A stretch of 64,000 bases of DNA, taken from assembly GCA_025667525.1 (NCBI GenBank), contig CM046874.1, positions 283,450,880 through 283,514,879 of the forward strand, in the 5' to 3' direction. Under the pieces are notes generated by a model. It worked only from the letters and a program-made list of their open reading frames with translations, made no database searches and was not told where the DNA came from. A program made the translations under genes and the position numbers. Position 1 is the first letter of the stretch, and each line of letters starts with the position of its first letter. Source of the DNA: Glebionis coronaria (Eukaryota > Streptophyta > Magnoliopsida > Asterales > Asteraceae). Positions 1-10,876 of the stretch are shown here, piece by piece.

Positions 1-2621
1 GAACTTTTTCACAAAACGACAAAATAGTCAGGTTTGAGTTCTAGAGGGTTTCAAAACCTGATTCTTTTTGCAAAAGCTCACAAATAGCTTAACTAAGAAT
101 AATCAGAAAGAAAAATCACAAAAAGTCAAGTAGAATAAGCTGTAGAAGCAAATAAGCTGGCTGAAAAAGCCAAATAAGCTAGTTTTCTAGCAAAAGCTTA
201 ACCAATTGAGCTTAAACCTTCCAATATTAATAATAAGCTCAGAAAAATGACACCTATCACAAAAATTAAGTTGTTGCATGTACCAATAAGCAGAACGGAA
301 AAATAAGCCAAGTATAGCTTATTTGACCAAAAGTCAAAGTGTTCCAAACTTAACCAAATTGCCAGGGTTTGTTTATGAGCTTGTTTTAAGCAACTTTTGT
401 GAAGGAATCAAGGCTGAATCCTTTTGAATCAACAGGCCAGTTAGCCAAATGATTTTCAGTTTTGGACAAATATGGCCAATAAGCCAGTTGGCTTATAAGC
501 ACTCAAACAGGCAATCCAAATAGCCAAATAAATTCAAAAGCAGCACAATAACAAAAGTCAAGCAACTAAATAGCAGGGCAAGCACTCAACAATCAAATTT
601 AAGGCACAAAAGAGGTGGTCACTTTGTTGATGCAAATGACCACTTCAGCCACTTTCAATAAGCCCTAGCTCACTCAATAAGCCACAAAATTCAACAAACA
701 GATATATCACATATAGCTTATCACAAAAACTCTTCCCAAACCAAAAATCAGACTTTGAATCCAACAAACTAAGCAATAAAACTAACCATGCAAACACAAT
801 AACTCAAAATCACATGGCAAATAGCATAGCAGATTCAAACCAAATGATTTTTAAGGGGAAACTTAAAGAAATCAATACCTATCCCCAATTACTTCCTATG
901 GGGAGTCAACAATGCTCCTTGGACCACTCTCAACAACTAGAGAGTGACCAAGGTCTTTGAACAAAGAAGGAGGTATTGTTGATGGTTCAAAGTAGAACCA
1001 AGACTTTGTAACAATGGATCTTCAACACAAGTGAGCAAACAGCCTATCCAAAGGCTTAAAACCCTTCACAAGCTTGGTGTTATCAAGCTTGAAAGAGCTT
1101 AAGGCTTTTGATTAGGGGTTAGTACAAGTAATAAGCAAACAGTGGTGTATCAAAACAGCAGGGGTATTAACCACCTTTCAAACCTTCATAAAAACTTTTC
1201 CAATGAAATTCCAAGCCAAGCACTCAAGAACTAAGGTCTTGGGTAGCTAGTGAGTAGATCTTAACACCTAGAATCCAAGGGCTTCAACTGGTAAAGCCTT
1301 GAATCCTTGGATCAAAACTTCTTTCAAAACACTTTTTGAAAAACTTTGAAACCTTAATAAACTCAAACATATGAAACAATAACCAACAAAACAACTTAAA
1401 TAAGATTGTGGAACACAAATTCAAGCTTCTAAAACCAACTTCATTCAATATAAAGGAATTAGAATTGCATAAAAGCAAAATACACAAATTTATATTGAAG
1501 TGAAAGGAATTACAGAGAAATTGCCTAGAAAATGGAACAAAGGGACTCTCACAGGCTGAGGTCTCCTTTTATAATGCTACAAAGACTATTCTAGAACTAA
1601 AAACCCTAGCTAATTATTCCCAGAAATGCCCTTGACGCTTTTGAGTTGATGAGTTGTCCAAAATGATCTTGGACGTTCATTTTTGCCTGTGGGACCAAGT
1701 ATGAAGTGTAAAACGTTGATCTTGCCACGTTGGATAACTTGGAGATGAAGTTGTTCTCTGATTGGTTGAAAGGGAATTGGGGGTGGGGTCCATGGTGAAG
1801 GAATGTGTGATGTGAGGTGTGGGATAGATGCGTGTGAAGGGGAATCACACGTGGGATGTGTTAATTGGGATTTACCCTTTGATGGGTGAAAGTAAAATCT
1901 GGGAGTGGAGGGTGATAGTAAAATGGTTTGATCCGTTTTTGTAGGAATAGGGAAGTGTTTGGCGCATTTTTCAGATTTAAAAGTTTAGTTGCACACATTT
2001 GGTCCTTGTGTTTTGATAAAATGTGTAAACAAAGAAATTCAGCCCATAAATCCATATCCCTTGGTTATGAAAGTTTTCTTTTTCATACATTGGCCATAAA
2101 ACTTTGTAACAAAGATAACAAGGGTTTGTTTTGAACATTTCTTGATTTTCCAAGGGCTGATCTTGTAATTTCTTGAACTTTAAAGGTCTTCATAGTATGT
2201 TAGACATTATGAAGGACCATTGTTGACATTTCTTTAATCTTGAGGGACTAAACTTGCCAAATCTTCAAAGTTGAGGGACCTTTTTTGTAATTTTGACAAA
2301 CTTAAGGAACCAAACTTGTAATTATTAATATACAAGGGTATTAAGTGTCATTTCTTTATTAATGAGGGATCATTCTTGAAAATCTTCAATTCTTCAAGGA
2401 CCTTTCTTTGGAAATTCATAACTTGGGCCCGGTTCATTGTGCGGCTTCGTTTCTCTTGTTCGTTTTTCCTTGTTTCTTGTGATCTTTTGCCTTTTTCATG
2501 ATATTCATACCTAAAATACACAAGTAAACAAACACAAGCATATATATGGTATTTTTATGACATTTTATGCATTTAAAACCCGAAAAGAATGATGAGATCA
2601 TGTATAAATACCATCTCATCA
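1..2621 (-). repeat. Element A 3' LTR (left copy, cut by the window edge)
   Basis: This stretch aligns base for base over most of its length with 28650-31371, so it is one of the two LTRs of element A. The terminus at 2621 ends in CATCTCATCA on the plus strand (TGATGAGATG in sense), followed directly by a polypurine tract. The outer ~1 kb, equivalent to 27673-28650, lies left of the window. It lacks about 300 bp present in the right copy (29423-29725). It has no convincing coding capacity apart from a 67-codon ORF at 1284-1487 that is also open in the right copy. Long LTRs of this kind are usual for the Athila lineage. Confidence 0.88.
1565..1574 (-). promoter_or_regulatory. TATA box in element A left LTR
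   Basis: The minus strand reads TTATAAAAGG here, about 1.05 kb inside the U3 end of the LTR. Transcription would start about 25-30 bp further, near 1535. The right LTR copy at 30517-30526 reads TTGTAAAAGG, so the promoter that would drive element A itself has lost the core T. Confidence 0.6.
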
Positions 2622-2660
2622 CTCCCCCATACTAAACCATTGTCGTGCCCTCACGCAATG
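2591..2660 (-). promoter_or_regulatory. Element A hairpin - polypurine tract - hairpin at the 3' LTR
   Basis: In sense order, the stem at 2638-2660 pairs CATTG-CGTG with CACG-CAATG around an AGGG loop with one bulged base. The polypurine tract TATGGGGGAGT (2622-2632) follows. The LTR tip then folds as GATGAGAT/ATCTCATC (2613-2620 with 2591-2598). The tract primes plus-strand DNA in LTR elements. The flanking stems are seen in elements B and D as well. Confidence 0.7.
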
Positions 2661-2713
2661 CTAGAATAAAGTATCTAAGCATCTCCAAAATTTACTTTTA
2701 TTACCCTTTATTG

Positions 2714-4680
2714 TCGTCACAGCATTAAATTATTACTAATTTGAAACTTAAATAAAGCTAAAAAATTTAATAAACTAATTTGAAACTTAAATAAGCTAAA
2801 CCGAACTATAAGCTAAACTGAACTAGAATAAACAGATAAACAATCCAAATAAGTAAGTCCAAACAGTAATAAAGCTTATACAAAACTATTAAACCAGATA
2901 AAAAAACATAAACCAAAACTAATCAAGCAAAACTAGCAGACTAAATAATTTCTAAAATAAAGCAAATCAAAACACAAACAAACTTAAGCAGTTTATTAAT
3001 TATAAAGCATATAAATAAATGAGCACACTTAAACAAACAGCAATCTAAACATAAGCAAGCAAATAAAAAAAGTAGATTAAATAATCACTAAATAACACAA
3101 ATATTAATCTAAAATAAACTTAACATAAAAATTAAAGGAGATCAAACCTAGTGGAGAATCCGTTGGGTAGAAGAAGCGACGCTGAGCCGTCTTTGAAAAA
3201 ATCCGAAACTAACACCTCCTTATTACCCAATCATCATCAACACCATCGTAATAAGCCTCGAACAGATTTTTTTATATTTTCCAGTGGGAAAATAACTTTC
3301 ACTTTCTTTTATTATTATTTTTTAATTGTATTAACAATAATGACAACAAACAGTAATATATAAAAAAAAGAAGCAGATTAAAATAAAACTTTGACAGAAA
3401 GTTAAAGGAGACACGATTTTAATTAAAACTAACTTTTCATTAATATTAATAAAAATTACAAATACTAGAAATTGAAAAATACAATATTAAACCTAAACTA
3501 GTTTACTGAAATTAAAAATAAAAGAAAAGTGCTTCTATGAAATTACAGATTAAGGTTTTTTATAGGCAAACCCTAGGAAACCTTCTTCATGGCTTAAAGA
3601 TTAAGCATTAAATCTTGGCCCTTCTTTCTTTTCTTCTCTCTCTTCTCTTCGATCCAACGGTTGAAAAATGCTCTTGTGCCACGAATTGCCCTCGTGGATG
3701 GAATTTGTGTTTGTTGTGCTTTGTTTATGCTGATGTGGAGGATTTATATTGGTGGATGGGTATTGGTGATTTGTTTTCACCAATCAAAACAAAGAGGGGA
3801 TCCACGTCAGATTTGATAATAGGACCACCATGAGTGTTCTTCCTCGAAAATCATAGGGATTTAATTCCACTTTGTGTGAATCACTTGATCTAAACAAAAG
3901 CCCTATTTTTTCATGGGTAACTTTTTTTTATTGAGGTAATTAGGGTTTGATGGTGGCTGTGTAAAAATGGGAGAGAAAGAAGGAGTTGGTTTCACTTGTG
4001 TTGTATCGAACAAATAATGGGAGAATGGGTAAAATAAACTTTTATTAAAAGTGTGAGGATACACGTGTGTAGATGTTACGTGTGTGAGGGTGTGGGGAGT
4101 TGACTGGGTTAAATAAAAGTGAAAAGTTATACAAGTGAAATATCTTTTCACTTTAAAACAAATCGTTCATTGTGTAGATCAACAAATGGGCTAGGCCCAG
4201 TTAAGACCTTTCCACTGATTTTTGTTTTCGATTACTTGGGCTTGGGTTTTAGTCCCATCCGTCTCATATTTTAATTTTGGGCCTAGGTGGTTTGTTTTGC
4301 CCAATTGCAAATAAACATTTCCTCAAATGGGCTTTTGGGCCCATTTACCCAAATGTGGGACCCACAAAGCTCGAATATCTTCAAAAAGATTTAATCCGCT
4401 AAAAACGAACTTGATTTCGGCTTCTTTGATAATTTCTTCAAAATCGTGTCGGTTTAGCCGGTTTTCGTGAACTTGAGCACACTTTTGGTCTTTTAACTTT
4501 GTCTTCGTCTTTTTCTTGGACTTTTCTTCAACATTTGACCGTGAAATCCCGTGTTTTCTCTTCTTTTGATCATTTGTACCTATTTTAACACAAAAACATA
4601 AATCCACGCGTAATTCTGACTTTTATGATATAAAACACATGATTTGGTCTTGTTTTTCCTTGATTTTAGTGGCAAAAGGA
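2714..4680. mobile_element. Unclassified LTR-like insertion inside element A spacer
   Basis: Element D runs straight through the corresponding position (near 44690), whereas A is interrupted by about 1.97 kb bounded at both ends by TTATTG (2708-2713 and 4681-4686). A stretch near 3145-3185 resembles element B's LTR near 12555-12600 (the GGGAAGAAGAG..GCGCTGAG type sequence). The last 450 bp carries GGCC/GGGCC-rich blocks like those in the A and D LTRs. It may therefore be a diverged solo LTR. No clean TG..CA ends were found, so class and exact ends are uncertain. No supported gene is inside. Confidence 0.45.
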
Positions 4681-4686
4681 TTATTG

Positions 4687-6315
4687 TTTACACACTTATT
4701 ACTACTACAATGTGTTAAAGACATAATATATGATTTTCATCACGAATGTGACTTTTAGGGTCAATGAATGAAAACAAGTGAATGTCTCATAGAGTAAAGT
4801 TATTCATCCTTGATTGTCATATATTCCATGCTAAGTGCAAAAACGAGATCATTGTTGGTACAAGTCACAATGCTAACACTACTCATACGTCCAAATTGTG
4901 TAGTACTTTTCTCCCCACAATCTTAGTTATTATGAAAAGAAAATGTATCTAGAATTTTTTAACTATTTGTCATGGATCACAAGTGATTCGTATTGACTTA
5001 TTTGAGTATTTATTAGTCCGAAAATAAAGTAGCACGATTTAATCGATAGTTAGCTAAAGGACAAAATCTTTTAAAACGGCTTCTCGTAATCTCCCTAAGT
5101 TCATATCTTGACATAACTCGTTTCACGATTTGAGACCTTTCTCGAACCGATATTTGGCATGTAATTCATACTTCAAATCTTCGGAAGACGTTCTTGGAAT
5201 TATGGTCTCTCTTCATATTTTGGAATTTCTTCACTTGAGAGATTCTTCATACTTGGACCACGATTTCATCATTTTTCTTCAATCTTTATTTTGGATTTTG
5301 ATATACAACGATCTGCCTCTTTTTAGAACTTGGATATATTTATCCTCATACCTTGTTAGGGTCTTTTTGGATAGATTTTCTCCATGATCTTTAGGGGAGT
5401 AATTGCTTTTCGTCGTGTGTCTCGATCATTCATATTGATTTTAGAATAATGATTCTTCACATCATCTTGGATCTTTATCAACAAAATAGAGTCCTCATGC
5501 CTTGTTAGGGCCTTTTTGGAACTTCACCAATCTTCGCATCCCGCTTCAATAAGTTATGCCTTGGCTATGAACTCTATTCAACCACGAGCAACTTTTAAAC
5601 GATCTTGGGCTAGAAGCTATGTAACCTTTCAAATCGTATGACCTTGCTTATTGCAATTAATTTATTCCTAATGCATTGATCTTATGGGAGAAAAAGCCAT
5701 AATTAAAAACATATGAGTTTTTGAAAGAACATTTTCATGTTCTACGTAGCATGATCACTTGTCTAACTCTATCACTTCTCGTTCTTCACTATTTAAAGAC
5801 CTCTAATTAAAGAGACTCGTGAATACTTAGCCATGCAAGTCAAAATTAAGCCAAATTTGGATTAGCTTTCTTTAAGACTATATGAAATCAAAGTTTTGGG
5901 TTTTTAAGTCACCTATAGGATCTTGCACTTTCTTAGACTTTTTCAAGTTTAGAGACTGCATTTTAAAGTTCCCTTGATAAGTGACTTTCTAGGATCAATT
6001 ATAGGAACTTGCGAAAAGTTCTTGTTCTTAACCCGTATGAGCTAAGACTTTCGCATTTTAAAGTTCCCTATATAAAATTCTAGCAAAACTTGATTCAAGC
6101 GGGTTAAGGAATGTAAAGGGCTCCAAAAAGCCCATCAAGTCAAAAATTAACTCTTATTCTACCCATCGGAAAATATACATTCGTGTCTTAAAAAACACTT
6201 ATGAAAACTAAGAATTTTTTTTGAAATTTGGCCATTTTTAGCCTTATTTGCAACAAAACAAAACAAAACGGTGAAAGTTAAAAAACGTGAGGGCGTAGCA
6301 AGGCAAGTATATATT
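4687..6315. other. Element A post-pol spacer, non-coding
   Basis: This is the region between the LTR-side and pol-side polypurine modules, where some Athila elements carry an env-like gene. No ORF with recognisable content is present. It aligns with element D 44690-45988 in patches. A 21-base phrase (CTTGTTAGGGTCTTTTTGGA type) occurs at about 5351 and again at about 5498. I see nothing else in it. Confidence 0.5.
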
Positions 6316-6384
6316 CACCCCCATACTAAAATTAAACATTGTCCTCAATGTTTCGAGTCTAAAGGTGGAGCACCCCCATACTAG
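6316..6384 (-). promoter_or_regulatory. Element A internal polypurine module with perfect hairpin
   Basis: In sense, the perfect 8-bp hairpin AAACATTG-AGGA-CAATGTTT (6334-6353) is followed by TAGTATGGGGGTG (6316-6328). A second GTATGGGGGTGC copy lies just upstream at 6371-6382. The same module occurs after pol in elements B and D. It may act as an internal (central) polypurine tract, which is inference. Confidence 0.6.
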
Positions 6385-6757
6385 AGACGAAGAGTCGAAT
6401 GCTTAGGATCTATCATGGAAAAGGGTGATCAACAATATATCTAAAGTTGTTTTTGAATTATGCTAAAAGATAATTGTTAGAACAATAAAGGATATGTCAT
6501 GGATTCGTGAAAAACTCTTCAAGCAAACGATCGAGGCTCACGTAAACGAACACGAGAGTCTTCAATCGTGGCGATTATGATGATCTAGATAACACATTCA
6601 CAAACAACCACGAGACAACGAGTTGGAAGGGCACAAATCCTCTCTCATTAACTACATTAGAAAGCGATAATATATACAATGATAAGCATGGGATCTCCCC
6701 CACGAGGCACCTCGTTTTTGATTACCGAGTCATGAGCTCGACTCGATCCCCTCAATG

Positions 6758-8550
6758 CTAATTATCAATGGGGAAGGTGACTTGGTTGAGGTCGTCCAAA
6801 GAAGGGACGTCCCCATCAAAGTAGTGCTTAAGCCTATGTCCATTCAACTTGAAATTAGGACCATCATTTTGAGCTAGCTCAATGGTCCCATAAGGAAACA
6901 CTTGTGTTATGGTGAATGGACCCGACCAACGAGATTTCAATTTCCCAGAAAATATCTTCAAACGAGAGTTAAAAAGTAACACTTGATCACCAACGTTAAA
7001 AACCCGGTTTTTAATCTTGAAATCATGAAACTTTTTAGTCTTTTCCTTAAAAATTAATGAATTTTTATAAGCATTATCTCTTAATTCATCCAATTCATTA
7101 AGTTGTATTTTCTGGTGATTTCCCGCGTCTTCAAGTCATAATTTGCGTGCTTTAGGGCCCAATAGGCCTTGTGCTCCAATTTAATAGTCAAGTGACAATT
7201 ATTTCCATAAACCAACTTATAAGGAGTACAACCGATAGGTGTTTTATAAGCGGTCCGAAAGGCTCATAAAGCGTCATCGAGTTTGTCGGACCATGAATCA
7301 GGGTTTTCTCCAATCGACCTTTCCAAAATCCTCTTTAATGCTCGGTTTGAAACCTCGACTTGACCACTTGTTTGCGGGTGATAAGCCGTAGAAAGACGAT
7401 GTGTAACTCCATATTTCTTTAGAACCTTTTCGAATTGGTCATTACAAAAATGGGTTCCACGATCGCTTATAATAGCACGAGGGGTTCCAAACCGAGAGAA
7501 TAGTTTCTTCAAAAACTTCACTACCACACGAGCATCATTCGTAGGCAAAGCCTTAGCTTCCAACCACTTAGATAGGTAGTCGACGGCGACGAGGATATAC
7601 TTGGTACCATGAGACAATGGGAACGGCCCCATAAAGTCAATGCCTAAAACGTCGAAAATCTCACACACTTGAATTATATTTTGCGGCATTTCATCATTTT
7701 GAGAGGATTTTCCTTGACGTTGACAAGAATCACACGACTTCACAAGTGCGTGTGCATCACGATAGATCGTAGGCCAAAAGAAGCCGGCATCGAACACTTT
7801 CTTAGCCATGAAGTTAGCACCGTGGTTACCACCCGTGGGTCCCTCGTGACAAGCTCTATGGATGTTAGAAGCTTCGGTACCAAAGACACAACGTCGAACG
7901 AGTTGATCTGCACAAACCCGAAAGAGATAAGGTTCTTCCCAAAAATAGAACTTGACGTCACATAAGAATTTTCTCTTTTGTTGTGTCGTCATACCCTTGA
8001 TTATGAAGTTCCCCGCATGGTAATTTGCAGCGTCGGCAAACCATGGGGTGTCATCCTTAGAATTCACCACACCGAGAGTCTCAAGAGGAAATGTTTCGGT
8101 GATTTCCTTGTTCTCGAACTCATTCTTGTGATGATCTTCTAAACGAGAGAGATGATCGGCCGCTAGATTCTCGGCTCCTTTTTTGTCAAGTATGGTGACA
8201 TCAAATTCTTGTAGGAGGAGAATCCAACGAAGCAATCTTGGCTTAACATCAAGCTTAGAGAAGAGGTACTTGATAGCCGAATGATCCGTATACACGATGC
8301 TTTTTGTCAAGACGAGATAAGGTCGGAACTTCTCAAAAGCATACACCACGGCAAGTAGTTGTTTTTCCATTGTGGTATATTTCATTTGAGCCTCGGTCAT
8401 CGTCTTGCTAGCATAATGGATAGGTAGAAAGTGCTTTTCATGACGTTGCCCTAAGACGAACCCAATTGCATAATCACTTGCACCGCACATGATTTCAAAG
8501 GGTAATTCCCAATTAGGAGCAACAAGAATGGGAGCTTCGGTAAGTTTCCT
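6758..8550 (-). pseudogene. Element A RNase H and integrase, decayed
   Basis: The 8490-7264 open stretch holds RNase H then integrase. RNase H shows CGASDYAIG where B has CDASDYAVG, so the first catalytic Asp is lost; the later E and YTDHS are kept. Integrase keeps the H-H-C-C zinc finger ([19 protein letters not shown]) and D, D, E in [16 protein letters not shown] and [10 protein letters not shown]. Reading ends at 7264 with TGA where B has Trp (DDALW). After a further frameshift the integrase C-terminus resumes at 7093-6758 ([16 protein letters not shown]), with no chromodomain. It is a dead copy of the Athila-type pol. Confidence 0.85.
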
Positions 8551-9700
8551 CTTAAGAGTTTCGAAAGCTCAAACACAATCCTCATTGAAGTTAAAAGGAA
8601 CATCCTTCTCGAGAAGGTGTGTCATAGGTCGAGTGATTTTCGAAAAGTCTTTGATGAAACGAAGATAAAAGCCCGCGTGGCCTAGGAAACTCCTAACTCC
8701 CTTAACGGTTTTGGGATGAGGTAACTTGGCGATGACGTCTATCTTAGCTTTATATACCTTAATCCCCGCTTTCAAGACCTTGTGCCCTAAGACGATTCCT
8801 TTTTTCACATAAAATGACATTTTTCCCAATTAAGCACAAGGTTGGTTTCTTCACAACGTTTTAACATTTTCTCGAGATTGGATAAACATGACGTGAATGA
8901 ATCACCAAACATCGAAAAGTCATCCATGAATACTTCCATCAACTTCTCGATCATATCATGAAAAATAGCCATCATACACCATTGAAACGTTCCCGGTGCA
9001 TTAGAAAGTCCGAATGGCATTCTACGATAAGCAAACGTTCCATATGGACATGTAAACGTAGTTTTCTCTTGATCATGAGGGTCGGTAGGGAATTGAAAGT
9101 AACCGGAAAAACCATCTAAAATCAATAGAAGTCATTTCCCGCGAGTCGCTCCAACATTTGGTCCATGAAGGGCAAGGGAAAGTGGTCTTTACAAGTGGTG
9201 TCATTTAACTTTCAGTAGTCAATACACACCCTCCAACCGGTCACAACACGAGTGGGAATCAACTCGTTGTTTTCATTAGGCACAACGGTCATTCCTCCCT
9301 TCTTAGGGACACAATGGATTGGGCTCACCAATGGGCTATCGGAGATAATCATTCCCGCGTCAAGAAGTTTTAAGACCTCTTTTTTAATGACACCGTGAAT
9401 TTTGGGGTTTACCCTTCTTTGATTTTGAATTGCGGGTTTGTAGTCCTCCTCCATTAAAATCTTGTGAGTACAAAATTTTTTGTCAATACCCTTAATGTCG
9501 AAAATTTTCCACGTAATTGCCCCTTTATGAGCTTTAAAAATTTTCAAAAGTGCGGTGTTTTCATTATTGGAAAGATCTTTCGCAATAATAACCGGAAACT
9601 TGTCATCACCTTCCAAGAATGCGTATTCAAGGTGAGATGGAAGATCTTTCAATTCAAGGATTGGAGGTTCCTCGATTGATGATTTTTGTTCAACACTCAT
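8551..9700 (-). pseudogene. Element A reverse transcriptase, decayed
   Basis: The RT is split over three frames: 9700-9212 (N-terminal, [26 protein letters not shown]), 9125-8805 (LDGFSGYFQ and catalytic FMDD in [11 protein letters not shown]) and 8829-8569 (thumb, [11 protein letters not shown]). The FMDD core in place of YxDD is the form seen in the intact B element and in Athila-type RTs. Segment 9210-9126 between pieces one and two carries stops. The order protease-RT-RNase H-integrase identifies Ty3/gypsy. Confidence 0.85.
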
Positions 9701-9703
9701 AAC

Positions 9704-10264
9704 TTACATCGGCGGAAGAAATGGTGGAATGAAAGTATCATTACTAATAATCACCTCATCTTCATTGTCGATTTCATTCAAAATAAAATCGCCTCCTTGG
9801 AATGGAGTGAGATTTGGTATAGAATTAGCAAGAATCAGATCCATAGTAGTGGGATTGCCACTTGACGAACTATCGGAAAAACCTAACACTTCTTGTGAAA
9901 ACTCATCGCAAAATACATCGACTAAGTCAATGTGGTTGATGATAGCGATTGCATAAACATGAGAAGGTGTAGAGTTTTGAGCAGCATTTATAACAAGTTC
10001 CTCTTCATTGAATCTAAAAGTTATCTTTCTAGCATGAACATCGATAAGCGATCTCGAGGTGTCTAAAAATGGACGACCTAAAATTAGAGGAACTTGAGGA
10101 TCCGCGGGGATGTCTACTACGATAAAATCAACGGGATAGTAGAACTTCCCCACTTTAACGAAAACGTCTTCGGCTACTCCACATGCGAGAATCATAGAAT
10201 GATCGGCCATCTCGATAGACATGTTCGATGGAGTAAGAGCCGGAAGCGATAGCGATTTCCACAT
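9704..10264 (-). pseudogene. Element A aspartic protease region, decayed
   Basis: The frame starts after the ALADLGA core, whose equivalent lies in the disrupted DNA just upstream (10265-10330). It carries the downstream fold: VAEDVFVKVGKFYYPVDFIVVD and VPLILGRPFLDTSRSLIDV. These match element D 49527-50108 and the same part of B's polyprotein. The linker towards RT follows (SNDTFIPPFLPPM). It is inactive because the active-site segment is out of frame. Confidence 0.75.
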
Positions 10265-10871
10265 GGAAAAAGCATCAAATTAATGCTCGCGCCAAGATCG
10301 GCCAACGCGAGGCATCCTTCCATTTCTTGAATATCACAAAGAAACTTTCCGGGGTCACCAACTTTTTATGGTATTCGGTTAAGATAAACCGAAGAACAAT
10401 TAGATAGCTTAGAAAGCTTCTCCTTATCATTCATCATATCCTTAAAAGTGGAAGCGAAACGAGGCATGTATAACAACGCGTCGGCTAAACTCACATTAAA
10501 ATGTACTTGTTGAAACATTTTGATAAAAAGCTCAATTTGTTGTTTATTATGTTCTTACAATTTCTCCTTGTTTCATCTTGATGGGTAAGGTAAGGGTGGT
10601 GTGGGTTGGGGCATACGCATCGGCCTTGGAATCTCGGGTTCCACAATTAGTATTGGTTCAACCGTAGGTGTTGTTTGAGCGGTACTTCGTGGGCTTGTAA
10701 AATTCTCCTTTTCTACCATCACCTCAGGTTCTTTCTTGATTTCCTTCTCCGTAGAAGTACTAGGACGAGAGATTGGTTCTTTGAAAGTTTTACCACTACG
10801 AGTACTAATAACCTTAATTTCTCCCTTCGGGTTTGCAATGGTATCACTAGGAAGACCACCCGAGGAAGAGG
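10265..10871 (-). pseudogene. Element A gag C-terminal linker, interrupted by element B
   Basis: This is the proline-rich linker between gag and protease, homologous to element D near 50109-50570 (TRSGKT, PPLPYPSR). It is broken by several frameshifts. Its upstream part lies on the other side of element B, at 25404 and beyond; in D the joined order is MFEAIMCK followed by PSSS. Confidence 0.7.
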
Positions 10872-10876
10872 GTTTA
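10872..10876. repeat. Target site duplication of element B (left)
   Basis: GTTTA directly precedes the LTR start at 10877 and is repeated at 25399-25403 after the other LTR. A 5-bp duplication is standard for LTR element integration. Confidence 0.93.

Noticed and set aside
4323..4607. 94-codon Lys-rich ORF in the unclassified insert
   Set aside because: Low-complexity Lys/Glu content, no similar frame in related sequence, no domain recognised.
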